From Clostridiales bacterium (GTDB taxonomy: Bacteria > Bacillota > Clostridia > Oscillospirales > QAMX01), in NCBI GenBank assembly GCA_003149835.1, contig QAMX01000051.1, forward strand, positions 1 to 17,504: 17,504 bases of DNA. The letters are read 5' to 3'. Both the position numbers and the translations under genes were made by a program. The notes beneath the pieces were generated by a model. It ran no database searches. It saw only the letters and a program-made list of their open reading frames with translations, and was not told the DNA's origin. Shown piece by piece: positions 6,873 through 15,191 of the stretch (the stretch's first letter is position 1; every line of letters begins with the position of its first letter).

Positions 6873-7862
6873 TCAGCACGGCGCGTCTCCGTCCGTTACC
6901 TCGTAGACGGCGCAGGCGCGTTCTCCGCCCTGCCGGGTCAGGTGCAGCACCCGCGAAAAAATACGGTTTTCCAACAGCGGCGCATAGATTCTCCGCCGGT
7001 ACAGCTCTCGCACGTCGTCGGCGTGAGCCGTGGCGACAACGGACACCCCGCAGTTGGCGGCACGGCAGATCGCCTCCACATCGCAGGGCGCGGTGATCTC
7101 GTCCATGGCGATCACCTGCGGCGACATGGCGCGCAGCAGAAGCATTGCGGCGTCGGATTTCCGGCAGCCGTCGATGACGTCGATGAAATGCCCGATGGCA
7201 AACTGCGGTTCGCCCGCGACGAGCGCTGCGATCTCGCTGCGCTCGTCGCAGATACCCGTGCGGATGCGGCGTTTAGAAAGCTCCCGGATCAGGTCGCGCA
7301 GATAGGTCGTTTTGCCCGTCAGCGGCGAAGAGATAATCAGCGTGTTGTTCAGACGGCCGCCGCCGCAGACGGCCTCGGCGCCCTCGGCGCTGATCCCTTC
7401 GATATCCCGTGCGACGCGGATACAGACCGAGCTGAACCCGTTGATCGCCGAGATCTCCCCGCCTGCCGTAACGGCGTGGCCGCATAAACCGATGCGGTGA
7501 CCGCCGCGCAGCGTAATAAAGCCCTGCCGGATCGTCTCCTCGGCGCTGTACACAAAGCCGTCGGAAGCTTTTTCAACGGTATACTGGATATATTCGGCGG
7601 GGCAGACAATGCCCCGGCCGAGACCGTCGGTCTCATACAAACGGCCGTCACGTGACAGAACCCTTTCACAGCCGTCAACCGTAACGGTCATTTCCCTTCC
7701 GGCGCGGAGACGGATTTCTTCGAGGCGATTTCGTTCCTGTTCCGGCATAAACAGCGCCGCCCGCTTCATCTCCGGCGGCAGACAGTCGAATACGCGCGTC
7801 ACCTGCGCCGAAACGGCCGGCGCCGTTCCCTGCCGCACAATGCTTTTGGCAATCAGCCGCAT
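6873..7862 (-). CDS. spoIIIAA: Stage III sporulation protein AA, ATPase
   Basis: Cytoplasmic mother-cell AAA+/secretion-type ATPase thought to power the SpoIIIA channel. The 329 residues show the N-terminal family motif IRLRAGREM (50-58), LRGGHRIGLCG (118-128), a Walker A region SSPLTGKTT (178-186), a Walker B VIAMDE (250-255) and a conserved VATAHADD (276-283). The first glycine of the strict P-loop pattern is Ser178, while Gly183-Lys184-Thr185 are intact, so nucleotide binding is expected. GGAGG lies 8 nt before the ATG. It is the first gene of the operon. The promoter should be sigma-E type; upstream I can point only to a -10-like CATACGAG (7883-7890) without a good -35. Confidence 0.93.
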   Translation of the reverse strand: MRLIAKSIVRQGTAPAVSAQVTRVFDCLPPEMKRAALFMPEQERNRLEEIRLRAGREMTVTVDGCERVLSRDGRLYETDGLGRGIVCPAEYIQYTVEKASDGFVYSAEETIRQGFITLRGGHRIGLCGHAVTAGGEISAINGFSSVCIRVARDIEGISAEGAEAVCGGGRLNNTLIISSPLTGKTTYLRDLIRELSKRRIRTGICDERSEIAALVAGEPQFAIGHFIDVIDGCRKSDAAMLLLRAMSPQVIAMDEITAPCDVEAICRAANCGVSVVATAHADDVRELYRRRIYAPLLENRIFSRVLHLTRQGGERACAVYEVTDGDAPC

Positions 7863-8056
7863 GGTTCTTCCCTCCGCTTCCTCTCGTATGGTTCATAAAT
7901 ATTGCCGGCATGTCCCGCTTAGAACGCCGCGCGGCAAATTTTGGCGCAGGCGAAAGATGGCAGAGCGAGTCCGGCATGTGGTTTCCGCCTGTCTCCGAAC
8001 GCGACTTTCTGCCGCGATTTTCGTATTTTCAACGCACTTGTCTCCGTTTCTCATGC
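7863..8056 (-). other. Intergenic region carrying the spoIIIA promoter
   Basis: This is the rest of the gene-free stretch 7863-8198, between the terminator of the upstream unit and spoIIIAA. It must hold the start of the sporulation operon, but I find no clear housekeeping promoter. The only sigma-E-like element is CATACGAG on the minus strand (7883-7890); the sequence 14 bp upstream does not match the usual ATA-containing -35. No reading frame here looks real. Positions 8095-8198 between the terminator and the transporter stop show nothing recognisable. Confidence 0.3.
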
Positions 8057-8094
8057 AAAAAATCCCCGGATTGCGCTGTCTGCGCAATCCGGGG
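8057..8094 (-). terminator. Rho-independent terminator after the ZIP transporter
   Basis: Minus-strand reading: CCCCGGATTGCGC, loop AGACA, GCGCAATCCGGGG, then ATTTTTT. The 13-bp stem is perfect. It ends the seven-gene unit starting at ddl, about 105 nt after the last stop codon, and isolates spoIIIAA. Confidence 0.93.
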
Positions 8095-8198
8095 CTCTCT
8101 GTATTTCGATCACGGGGTTCCTCATTGTCCGTTTTGCCGTATTCGCTCGTCCGTCACGCGGTTCCGGCCGCTTCAAGAAACGGATCCGAACGCGCCGG

Positions 8199-8954
8199 TT
8201 ACGCGATCACCGCATCCATCACAAGCATCAGCATAAAGCCGATCAGCAGCGAATAGGTCGCCAGTCTCTCATATCCGTGAGAATGCGTCTCCGGGATCAT
8301 CTCGTCGCTGATGACATAGAGCATTGTGCCTCCGGCAAACGCCAGCGCGAACGGCAGCACCGCGCTCGAAAGCGTCGCCGCAAAATAGCCGATAAACGTG
8401 CCGACCACCTCTACCAGCCCCGTCGCAGCGGCGAGCAGGAAGGTTCGGCTTTTTTTCATACCGGCCAGCAGCATCGGGGAAATGATGATCATGCCCTCTG
8501 GAATGTTTTGCAGGGCGATGCCGAGCGCCACCGTAACGGCGCTGCCGACATCTTCGCCGCCGAAACCTACGCCGGCGGCCAGACCTTCCGGCAGGTTATG
8601 GATGGCGATGGCCATCACGAACAGCAGCACCTTGTTCAGCGACGGAGTCTCTCTGTGCCGCTCCTTGTCCAAACCGGAAAGCCGGTGCAGATGCGGCGTC
8701 AGCCTGTCCATCAGGTTCAGAAAGACGGCGCCGGTCAGGATTCCGGCGACCACCTGCCAGATTCCGGCCGCGCCCGTCAGCTCCGCCGCCGGAAGGATCA
8801 GGCCGATCACCGCCGCCGCCAGCATGACGCCGGATGCAAAACCCATGATCCCGTCGTTCCACCGGTGCGGAATTTTTTGAAAACAAAAGCCCAAAAGCGC
8901 GCCGGCGACGGTCGCGCCGCCAATACCGAGGGCTGTCAGAATCACCAGCCGCAT
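8199..8954 (-). CDS. ZIP family divalent metal transporter (ZupT-like)
   Basis: Membrane permease likely importing zinc or related divalent metals. About eight hydrophobic helices are visible in 251 residues. The two metal-binding helices carry the hallmark motifs HNLPEG (119-124) and QNIPEG (149-154), and the loop between helices 3 and 4 is His-containing (PHLHRL, KERHRE, about 87-102), as expected for the variable metal-binding loop. GAGGAG lies 7 nt before the ATG. It is the last gene of the ddl-argS unit, 57 nt after the phosphatase gene, and the terminator follows. Metal specificity cannot be read from the sequence. Confidence 0.92.
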   Translation of the reverse strand: MRLVILTALGIGGATVAGALLGFCFQKIPHRWNDGIMGFASGVMLAAAVIGLILPAAELTGAAGIWQVVAGILTGAVFLNLMDRLTPHLHRLSGLDKERHRETPSLNKVLLFVMAIAIHNLPEGLAAGVGFGGEDVGSAVTVALGIALQNIPEGMIIISPMLLAGMKKSRTFLLAAATGLVEVVGTFIGYFAATLSSAVLPFALAFAGGTMLYVISDEMIPETHSHGYERLATYSLLIGFMLMLVMDAVIA

Positions 8955-9011
8955 GTCTGTTCTCCTCTCCGTTTGATCCGCCGCGTTTTCCCCGGCAGGC
9001 CGCCCGCCGGT

Positions 9012-9689
9012 CTATCCGATTGCGTTCAGAGCGTCCGCGCCGCCAATATGCCGCGCGTCGTTGAGAATTTCAATTCGCGGCACAGCCAGCGCCCCGTGCG
9101 GGGCGCAGAGGGATATCACGGATACCGACGTCAGTTCCAGCGGACAAAGGGCGCAAAACTGCGCAAACGACAGGCCGAGAAGATGCGAAATCGCCACGGA
9201 CGAGGAGCCCTGATGGCTGTATACCGCGATCGTCTCATGGCCGTCTCCGACGCACCGGTACAGCCGGCCTTCCCGAACATAGCCGTGCCGCGCGAGCAGC
9301 CGGTCAAACGCCGGCGGAATGGCGTCCACATATTGCAGCACACGGTTGTTTTTGAAATTGCGATGTTCCCGCCAGCCGTCGCCGCGCAGATCTCCGCCGT
9401 TCAGAAGCACGTCGTCGGCGCAACTCCACGGATGCCCGTTGCAGACGAGTCCATCCTCTCCGCCCCAGCCGATCTCCCGCATGAAGTCGAGACCCGTGAC
9501 GTCCATGCCGAGGCGCTCCGCGGCATAGGCCGCCGTCTCCATCGCCCGGCCGCAGGTGGAGGCATAAATTTTATCGATCCCCTCGCGCGCGACCCTTTCG
9601 GCGGCTTTCCAAGCCTGTCGGCGTCCGAGTTCCGTCAGGCAGTCCTGCGCATAATTGGGATCTCCGTGTCTGACGAAGACAATTTTCAT
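9012..9689 (-). CDS. Histidine phosphatase family protein
   Basis: Cytoplasmic phosphatase or mutase of the phosphoglycerate mutase-like superfamily. The catalytic RHG is at residues 7-9 (VFVRHGDPNY), a TCGRAMETA segment follows near 45, and the second catalytic histidine is in YSHQGSS (about 165). The start at 9689 is preferred to an upstream in-frame codon at 9737 because GGAG lies 7 nt ahead and the protein then opens directly on the first beta strand (MKIVFVRHG). The substrate is unknown. It lies 76 nt after the methyltransferase-like gene in the same unit. Confidence 0.9.
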   Translation of the reverse strand: MKIVFVRHGDPNYAQDCLTELGRRQAWKAAERVAREGIDKIYASTCGRAMETAAYAAERLGMDVTGLDFMREIGWGGEDGLVCNGHPWSCADDVLLNGGDLRGDGWREHRNFKNNRVLQYVDAIPPAFDRLLARHGYVREGRLYRCVGDGHETIAVYSHQGSSSVAISHLLGLSFAQFCALCPLELTSVSVISLCAPHGALAVPRIEILNDARHIGGADALNAIG

Positions 9690-9765
9690 TCCTTTTCTCC
9701 ACAACCCGACGGGATAGTCCGCAGCGGCTTGTTGCACCGTCCCGCGGCGCTCCTCCCGTTTTGAT

Positions 9766-10995
9766 TCAAATCAGGATCGCCCCGTATTTCCGCGCCGCCT
9801 CCGCGAGAGCGCTGTCCGTCGATCCGTCGGCCGAGACAAAGGCGCGGCCCTGATACGCAAAAAGCGCGCGGTCGAGAAGCGCGGCTTCATTTGTCAGCAG
9901 ACAAATGGGATTGCGCAGCAGATACTGGTTTTCCTGAAATTCCGCCGCGTCCTCCTCGCTGCGCAGGCGCAGAAATACGACCTCTCCGTCGTCGGCTTCG
10001 CAGTCGGCGATCGCGTCCGCCATGGAAGCGCTCTCGTTCTCCGCAGGCCGCAGCGGCGGCGGCGCGTCGAATACAAACGCCGCTTTGTCCGTGGCGGCGA
10101 AAGCCGCGGCGGCGCGCGGCGGCGCGACCGTCTGCGCCGCGCAGGCCGCGGCGAGAGCCGCAATATGTACAGGCTCCGTCCCGCAACAGCCGCCCAGATA
10201 GGCCGTGCCCGCAGCGGTCAGGCGCGGCGCATAGGCGGCGAACGCTTCCGGCGTCATATGGTAGTGCGAACTGCCGTCCTCGCCGACGCAGGGCATCCCC
10301 GCGTTCGGCTTGGCGAGCAGAGGGATCTGCGCATACGGCGCAATCGACTCGATAATCGCGGCGATTTCGGCAGGGCCGTCGGAGCAGTTGAGGCCGAATG
10401 CGTCCGCGCCCATGCCCTGCATGACGCTGAGCGCGGCGAGCGGCTCTGTGCCGCCGAGCATACGGCCGTTTTGTTCGACGGTGATCGAGACGAAAAACGG
10501 CTTGTCCGACACGCTGCGCACGGCCAAAAGCGCCGCGCGCGCCTCAAAAAGCTGCATGATCGTCTCGGCGATGAAAAAATCCACCCCGGCCTCGGAGAGC
10601 GCCTGCGCCTGTTCCCGGTAGATTTCGACGATGTCGTCGAACGATTCCGTCCCAAACGGCTCGATAAACAGCCCCAGCGAGGTCATATCTCCGCCCACGG
10701 CGACGCCCTCGCCGACGGCTTCGCGCGACAGCGCGACCAGCTCCCGGTTCATCTCCGCCGTCCGGCCGTCCAGCCCGTATTTTTTGAGCTTGACGCGGTT
10801 GGCGCCGAAGGTCGGCGCATAGACCGCGTTTGAACCGGCGCGGACAAAATCGCGTTGCAGCGCTTTGAGCGCGTCGGGGTGCTCGATCACCCACTGCTCC
10901 GGACATACGCCGGCAGGCATTCCCGCCTTTTGCAGATTCATGCCCGTCGCGCCGTCTAAAATCACAGGGCGTCCGTCTTTCCACATAAAGTTCAT
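9766..10995 (-). CDS. Homocysteine S-methyltransferase-like protein with C-terminal extension
   Basis: The N-terminal 290 residues form a homocysteine-binding methyltransferase barrel, as in the first module of cobalamin-dependent MetH and in MmuM/BHMT. It has LDGATGMNL (13-21), GLNCSDGP (201-208) with the first zinc cysteine (204), and GGCCGTEP (268-275) with the other two (270, 271), so the zinc site is complete. Residues 300-409 are an extra region: AADCEADDGEVVFLRL-like and NEAALLDRALFAYQGRAFV...ARKYGAILI resemble the first half of the MetH pterin-binding barrel, then the protein stops. No cobalamin domain is present. The methyl donor is unclear. GGAGG lies 8 nt before the ATG, 30 nt after argS. 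Confidence 0.85.
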   Translation of the reverse strand: MNFMWKDGRPVILDGATGMNLQKAGMPAGVCPEQWVIEHPDALKALQRDFVRAGSNAVYAPTFGANRVKLKKYGLDGRTAEMNRELVALSREAVGEGVAVGGDMTSLGLFIEPFGTESFDDIVEIYREQAQALSEAGVDFFIAETIMQLFEARAALLAVRSVSDKPFFVSITVEQNGRMLGGTEPLAALSVMQGMGADAFGLNCSDGPAEIAAIIESIAPYAQIPLLAKPNAGMPCVGEDGSSHYHMTPEAFAAYAPRLTAAGTAYLGGCCGTEPVHIAALAAACAAQTVAPPRAAAAFAATDKAAFVFDAPPPLRPAENESASMADAIADCEADDGEVVFLRLRSEEDAAEFQENQYLLRNPICLLTNEAALLDRALFAYQGRAFVSADGSTDSALAEAARKYGAILI

Positions 10996-11025
10996 TGTCC
11001 CGTCCTCCGCTTCACGCCGCAGCCG

Positions 11026-12723
11026 TCACATCTGCTCCGGCGCCGAGATTTTCAGCAGCGTCAGAACGTTTTTGAGCACCGCGCGCGTCGTGTCGGCGAG
11101 CGCAAGGCGGGCGCATGCGACGCGCTGCTCGGCCGACTTGATGTTGACCTCCGTATAAAAGCTGTGGAACGCCGTCGCCAGATCGATCAGATATTTGGTC
11201 ATGCGGTACGGCTCCAAGTCCCGTGCGGCGAGTCGGATCTCCTCAGGCAGCATGGCGATCTGCTTGACGAGCAGCCGCTCCGACGGCTCGGCGAGCACCG
11301 CCATGTCGAGTTTGGAAATCGCCGTCGGCGACAGGCCCGATTCCGCGAGCTTTTTCAGCAGCGAGCAGATACGCGCATGCGCATACTGGACGTAGTAGAC
11401 CGGGTTGTCGCTGTCCTGGCGAACCGCGAGGTCGAGGTCGAATTCCAAGTGCGTGCTGCACTGGCGCATGTTGAAGAAGAAGCGCGCCGCGTCGACGCTG
11501 ATCTCGTCGAGGAGGTTGGAAAGCGAGATCATCTTTCCCGTCCGCTTTGACATGCGGACGGATTCGCCGTTCTGTTTCAGATCGACGAGCTGGAAAAGGA
11601 TGAATTCAAGCCGGTCCGGATCGATGCCCAATGCGTCGATACCGGCGCGGAAACGGACGGTGTGTCCGTGATGATCGGCGCCGAGCGCGTCGATCACCTT
11701 GTCAAAGCCGCGCTCGCAGAACTTGTTGCGGTGATAGGCGATATCGACGGCGTAGTAGGTGTAGAAGCCGTTGGATTTGACGATGACCTCGTCTTTCTCC
11801 GCGCCGAACGCCGAAGCCTTAAACCAGCGCGCCCCGTCCTTTTCGTACAGCATGCCGCGCTCTTCGAGCAGATCGACGGTTTCTTTCACATAACCGCTGT
11901 CGTGCAGCGACGACTCGTAAAACCAGCAGTCGTAATTGATGTTGTAGCGCGCGAGGTCTTTTTTCATGCGTTCAATGTTCTTTTTCAGGCCGAAGATCTG
12001 CATGTCGCTGCGGCGCGTCTCCTCGTCGGCGGACAGATACGTATCGCCGTAGAGCGCGACGAGCTCGTCGGCCAGCTCTTTGATGTCGTCGCCGTGATAG
12101 CCGTTTTCGGGGAATTCGACGCTGTCCTCGCCGCGCAGGCGCTGGATATAGCGCGCCTCGATCGAGCGGGCAAAGTTATCGACCTGGTTTCCGGCGTCGT
12201 TGACATAAAACTCGCGCCACGCCTGATATCCGGCGCGGTCGAGCACCGACGCGATCGTGTCGCCGATGACGCCGCCGCGCGCGTTGCCCAGATGCATCGG
12301 GCCGGTCGGGTTGGCGGAGACGAACTCCACCATGACGCGCTTGCCCCCGCCGATGTCGTCCTGACCGTATCGTTCGCCGCCCGCATCCGCCGATTCAAGC
12401 ACCGAGCGATACCATTCGTCGCTGAAACGCGCGTTGAGAAAGCCCGGGCCGGCCACGGAATATCCGGCGAACAGCGCGTTTTCCTCCATGTGCGCCAACA
12501 GCGCCTCGGCGATCTTTTTCGGCGCCTGCCGGAGGGGCTTAGCGGCCGCAAGCGCGAAGGTCGACGAGAGGTCGCCGTTTTGAGCGTCGCGCGGGACCTC
12601 GACCGCCGGCCGCGCCGTCTCCGCGTCGGGCAGCTCGCCTGCGGCGACGGCGGCGCGATACGCCGCATAGACGAGTTCCTCAAAGGTCTCCTTCGCCGTT
12701 TTGTACATATTGTTCCGAATCAT
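11026..12723 (-). CDS. argS: Arginyl-tRNA synthetase
   Basis: Charges tRNA-Arg; class I synthetase of 565 residues, the usual length. An N-terminal Add-1 domain (about 1-95) precedes the catalytic Rossmann fold with the HIGH-type signature HLGN (144-147, in ANPTGPMHLGNARGG) and the KMSKS-equivalent MSKRTG (391-396). The C-terminal DALR anticodon-binding domain begins around VYYVQYAHARI (about 440). GGGG lies 9 nt before the ATG at 12723; a second ATG five codons later is possible. A DUF1934 gene directly upstream is the same order as ywiB-argS in Bacillus. I see no T-box leader in the 48-nt gap. Confidence 0.97.
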   Translation of the reverse strand: MIRNNMYKTAKETFEELVYAAYRAAVAAGELPDAETARPAVEVPRDAQNGDLSSTFALAAAKPLRQAPKKIAEALLAHMEENALFAGYSVAGPGFLNARFSDEWYRSVLESADAGGERYGQDDIGGGKRVMVEFVSANPTGPMHLGNARGGVIGDTIASVLDRAGYQAWREFYVNDAGNQVDNFARSIEARYIQRLRGEDSVEFPENGYHGDDIKELADELVALYGDTYLSADEETRRSDMQIFGLKKNIERMKKDLARYNINYDCWFYESSLHDSGYVKETVDLLEERGMLYEKDGARWFKASAFGAEKDEVIVKSNGFYTYYAVDIAYHRNKFCERGFDKVIDALGADHHGHTVRFRAGIDALGIDPDRLEFILFQLVDLKQNGESVRMSKRTGKMISLSNLLDEISVDAARFFFNMRQCSTHLEFDLDLAVRQDSDNPVYYVQYAHARICSLLKKLAESGLSPTAISKLDMAVLAEPSERLLVKQIAMLPEEIRLAARDLEPYRMTKYLIDLATAFHSFYTEVNIKSAEQRVACARLALADTTRAVLKNVLTLLKISAPEQM

Positions 12724-12771
12724 CTGTAATTTCCCCTATTTATAAAAATCAGGTCTGAATCGCTTAAAGCT

Positions 12772-13167
12772 TTATACCGTGACGGCCAGGCTCAGCTCGT
12801 GCGGTTCCCATGCCCCGCCGTTCCAGCAGAGCGCGTAGAAAAGCTCCATGCGCCAGCCGTTCCCTATGGCCGCGACGGAAAGGCGCTCGGTGCGCACCGA
12901 CAGGCGCGCGGTCCCGAACGGCGATCCGTATTCGCCGTGAAAAGTCTGTCCCGCCGCAAATTCCAATACCGCCGGATAGGCCCCGCCGCGCTCCATGCGC
13001 GCGGACGCGCCGTCGAATACAAAGCGCGTCGGGCTTCCGTCCAGTCCCGGCTCGTCATAAAGAAGCGCGCAGCGCCCTTCCTCCTCGGTCAAAACGCCGC
13101 TGACGGCGTATCGCTCGCCGTCGGCCCAAATCCGCACGGCGGCTCTCTTCTCCTTTGCGTTTTCCAT
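12772..13167 (-). CDS. DUF1934 (YwiB-like) beta-barrel protein
   Basis: Small cytoplasmic protein of unknown function, with a predicted calycin-like barrel: alternating strands include AAVRIWADGERYAVSG, TRFVFDG, GTARLSVRTERLSV and HELSLAVTV. The Gly/Tyr-rich FHGEYGSPFGT segment is typical of the family. The start at 13167 has AAGGA 8 nt upstream and yields 131 residues; the longer form would need a TTG at 13194 overlapping the murI stop with no ribosome site. Its place just ahead of argS supports the assignment. Confidence 0.8.
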   Translation of the reverse strand: MENAKEKRAAVRIWADGERYAVSGVLTEEEGRCALLYDEPGLDGSPTRFVFDGASARMERGGAYPAVLEFAAGQTFHGEYGSPFGTARLSVRTERLSVAAIGNGWRMELFYALCWNGGAWEPHELSLAVTV

Positions 13168-13190
13168 CCGTTTTTTCCTTCGTGCGTCCG

Positions 13191-14006
13191 TCAATAACGC
13201 TCGATATCGATCTGTTCGCAGAGGCCGTCGACGTCCATTTCAAGAAAGCTCCGCGCCCGCTCGGAAAAACCGTCGTCGGTGTCGCTGACATACAGCCGCA
13301 GCTCGCCCCTGCGGCCGTGCTCCGCCTGCGTCCCCTCTTCGCGCTGCCGCTCCGCAAGGCATTTCGCGGCCTCGGCGCCCGGGTCGATCAGCGCAAGCCG
13401 GTTCTCCGTCAGAGCCCGGACGGCGTCCGCCAGCAGCGGATAGTGCGTACAGCCGAGAATCAGCGTGTCCGCGCCGAAATCGAGAATCTTTTCCAGATAT
13501 TCCAAAAGCACCGTCCGCACGACGATGTCGCCGGCGTCCCAGCGGCCGTTTTCGACCAACGGCACCAGCAGCGGACAGGCGACGCCGACCGTTTCGACCT
13601 GCGGAGCGGAGGCCGCAAGCAGCTTTGCATACGCTCCGGAGCGGATCGACGCGGCCGTGCCGATAACGCCGATCTTTTGGTTGCGCGTCGCTTTGACGGC
13701 GGCGGGAACCGCCGCGTCGATCACGCCTTGAATCGGAATCCGGTAACGCGCCCGCAGCAGCTCCAGCGCCACGGCGCTGACTGTGCCGCAGGCGACGATG
13801 ATGCGCTTGATATTATGGCTGAGCAGGAAATTCATATCCGAGACGGCATACCTGCGGATCGTCTCCTCGGAGCGCGTTCCATACGGCAGGCGGCTGGTGT
13901 CGCCGAAATAGATGATATCCTCCTCCGGCAGAAGCCGCCGGAGCTGCTTGACAGCCGTCAGTCCGCCCAGCCCGCTGTCGAACACGCCGATCGGGCGGTT
14001 ATCCAT
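13191..14006 (-). CDS. murI: Glutamate racemase
   Basis: Converts L-Glu to D-Glu for peptidoglycan. Both catalytic cysteines are present: Cys73 in VACGTVSA and Cys186 in LGCTHYPLL. The DSGLGG (about 10-15) and FGDTSRLPYG (about 35-44) motifs are intact. The first cysteine motif reads ACGTVS rather than the common ACNTAS; this variant may be lineage-typical but changes an active-site neighbour. The ATG at 14006 is preferred, with GGAGG 10 nt ahead; a GTG at 14015 is the alternative but lies too close to that site. It overlaps the ddl end by 8 bp, implying coupling. 271 residues, normal length. Confidence 0.95.
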   Translation of the reverse strand: MDNRPIGVFDSGLGGLTAVKQLRRLLPEEDIIYFGDTSRLPYGTRSEETIRRYAVSDMNFLLSHNIKRIIVACGTVSAVALELLRARYRIPIQGVIDAAVPAAVKATRNQKIGVIGTAASIRSGAYAKLLAASAPQVETVGVACPLLVPLVENGRWDAGDIVVRTVLLEYLEKILDFGADTLILGCTHYPLLADAVRALTENRLALIDPGAEAAKCLAERQREEGTQAEHGRRGELRLYVSDTDDGFSERARSFLEMDVDGLCEQIDIERY

Positions 14007-15075
14007 GCGCCGCACACCCTCCCTGCCGCGTCAGCGCCGCTTCGATCAGGCGCGTGATCATCTCGGTATTGGAGATGCCGAGGCGCTCAATCAGCTTCGG
14101 ATACATACTGATGCTCGTAAAGCCCGGAAGCGTATTGATCTCGTTGAAAATGACCTGCCCGTCGCTTTTTCGCAGGAAAAAGTCGACGCGGGAAAGCCCC
14201 CGGCAGCCGAGCAGCCGGAAAACGCGCGCCGCGGTCCGCCGCAGCTCGGCGGTTTTCTCCGCGGGAATCGGCGGGTCGAAGACGAGCGCGCTCGTCTCGT
14301 CGTTGTACTTGGCGTCATAGGAATAAAATTCCTGCGTCGGGACGATTTGGCCGATGCCGGAAACGATCTCCGCCCCGTTGCCCAGAACCGCCGTTTCCAG
14401 CTCGAAGCCGTCGATAAACTCTTCGACGAGCACGCGGCTGTCATACCGCCGCGCCAGCGAAATCGCCTCGATCAGCGCCGCCCGGTCTTTGGCTTTTGAA
14501 ACGCCGACCGATGAACCGGTGTTCACAGGCTTGACAAATACCGGATAGGCAAAGCGCGCCTCGACACGCGCGGCCGCGGCTTCGGCCGTCTCTTCCGGAT
14601 CGGTGACGGCGACCCACTCGGCCTGCGCGATGCCTTCGCAGGAGCAGATCATCTTGGTATAAATTTTGTCCATACACAGCGCCGACGCGGTGACGCCGCA
14701 GCCGACAAAGGGGATCCCTGCCAGCGTAAAGAGTCCCTGCATACTGCCGTCCTCGCCGTTTTCTCCGTGCAAAATCGGGAATACACAGTCGGGGCGGCGC
14801 CACTCGCCGTCCACCAACAGCCCCGCCTCGCCGCTCAGGCGCGAAGGAGAAAAGACGACGGGGCGATTTTGCGGCTCATCCGTCCACGCGCCGGAGCGAA
14901 CCTTGTCGGGACAATCCGTTGTCAGCAGCCATGCGCCGTCCTTACGAATGCCGACGGGCCAGACGTCATAGCGCTCGCGGTCGATGTGTTCAAGCACCAT
15001 TGCGCCGGAGCGGCAGGAAACCTCATGCTCCGGCGAAACGCCGCCAAAGATCACGCAGATTGATTGCTTTTTCAT
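13999..15075 (-). CDS. ddl: D-alanine--D-alanine ligase
   Basis: ATP-grasp enzyme joining two D-Ala for the peptidoglycan stem peptide. The N-terminal FGGVSPEHEVS, ATP-binding VKPVNTGSSVGVSK (about 181-194), and metal-binding RVDFFLR and FNEINTLPGFTS (about 296-321) are all present. The omega-loop FYSYDAKYND (about 250-259) carries the tyrosine/lysine arrangement of true D-Ala-D-Ala ligases, not the VanA-type D-Ala-D-Lac loop, so no vancomycin resistance is implied. The ATG at 15075 has GAGG 5 nt ahead; a TTG one codon upstream is too close to it. 358 residues, normal length. It is the first recognisable gene after the minus-strand promoter at 15307-15335. Confidence 0.96.
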   Translation of the reverse strand: MKKQSICVIFGGVSPEHEVSCRSGAMVLEHIDRERYDVWPVGIRKDGAWLLTTDCPDKVRSGAWTDEPQNRPVVFSPSRLSGEAGLLVDGEWRRPDCVFPILHGENGEDGSMQGLFTLAGIPFVGCGVTASALCMDKIYTKMICSCEGIAQAEWVAVTDPEETAEAAAARVEARFAYPVFVKPVNTGSSVGVSKAKDRAALIEAISLARRYDSRVLVEEFIDGFELETAVLGNGAEIVSGIGQIVPTQEFYSYDAKYNDETSALVFDPPIPAEKTAELRRTAARVFRLLGCRGLSRVDFFLRKSDGQVIFNEINTLPGFTSISMYPKLIERLGISNTEMITRLIEAALTRQGGCAAHG

Positions 15076-15191
15076 CAAGTCCTCGTTTCCCCGCCGCTTT
15101 TGGGGTCAACGATCCAAATCAGGCGGCCTGCGGCGGAAGGAACGCCCATGATCCCAAAGAACCATATGATCGAAATCCTGGCTGTATCCAT
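15075..15191 (-). CDS. Possible 38-residue leader ORF overlapping ddl start
   Basis: A small frame in the ddl leader starts at ATG 15191 (MDTARISIIWFFGIMG...) and ends in a TGA sharing one base with the ddl ATG (TGATG), the classic arrangement for translational coupling. The middle is hydrophobic (ISIIWFFGIMGV), with a polar tail (DPKSGGETRT). I see no good ribosome site before 15191; an internal ATG at 15149 has a weak GGG. It may be chance. No homologue is recognised. Confidence 0.22.
   Translation of the reverse strand: MDTARISIIWFFGIMGVPSAAGRLIWIVDPKSGGETRT

Noticed and set aside
6291..7487. A plus-strand open frame of about 400 codons
   Set aside because: It is antisense to spoIIIAA and spoIIIAB, low in complexity (Ser/Arg/Ala) and without any recognisable motif.
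7883..7890. Sigma-E promoter for spoIIIAA
   Set aside because: CATACGAG resembles the -10, but no matching -35 lies 14 bp upstream; it is kept only as a remark.
7941..9764. A very long open frame (about 600 codons) on the plus strand
   Set aside because: It runs antisense to the ZIP transporter and histidine phosphatase, whose motifs are unmistakable. The translation is Arg/His/Gln-rich without domains, as expected for the complement of GC-rich codons.
11662..12729. A plus-strand open frame of about 355 codons
   Set aside because: It mirrors the argS coding strand. argS is complete with both signature motifs, so this is a shadow.
13155..14057. A plus-strand open frame of 300 codons
   Set aside because: It lies antisense to murI, with no ribosome site or family features.
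13999..15075. Vancomycin-resistance type ligase
   Set aside because: The omega-loop keeps the Tyr/Lys (YDAKY) pattern of ordinary D-Ala-D-Ala ligases, and no vanH or vanX partner is present.
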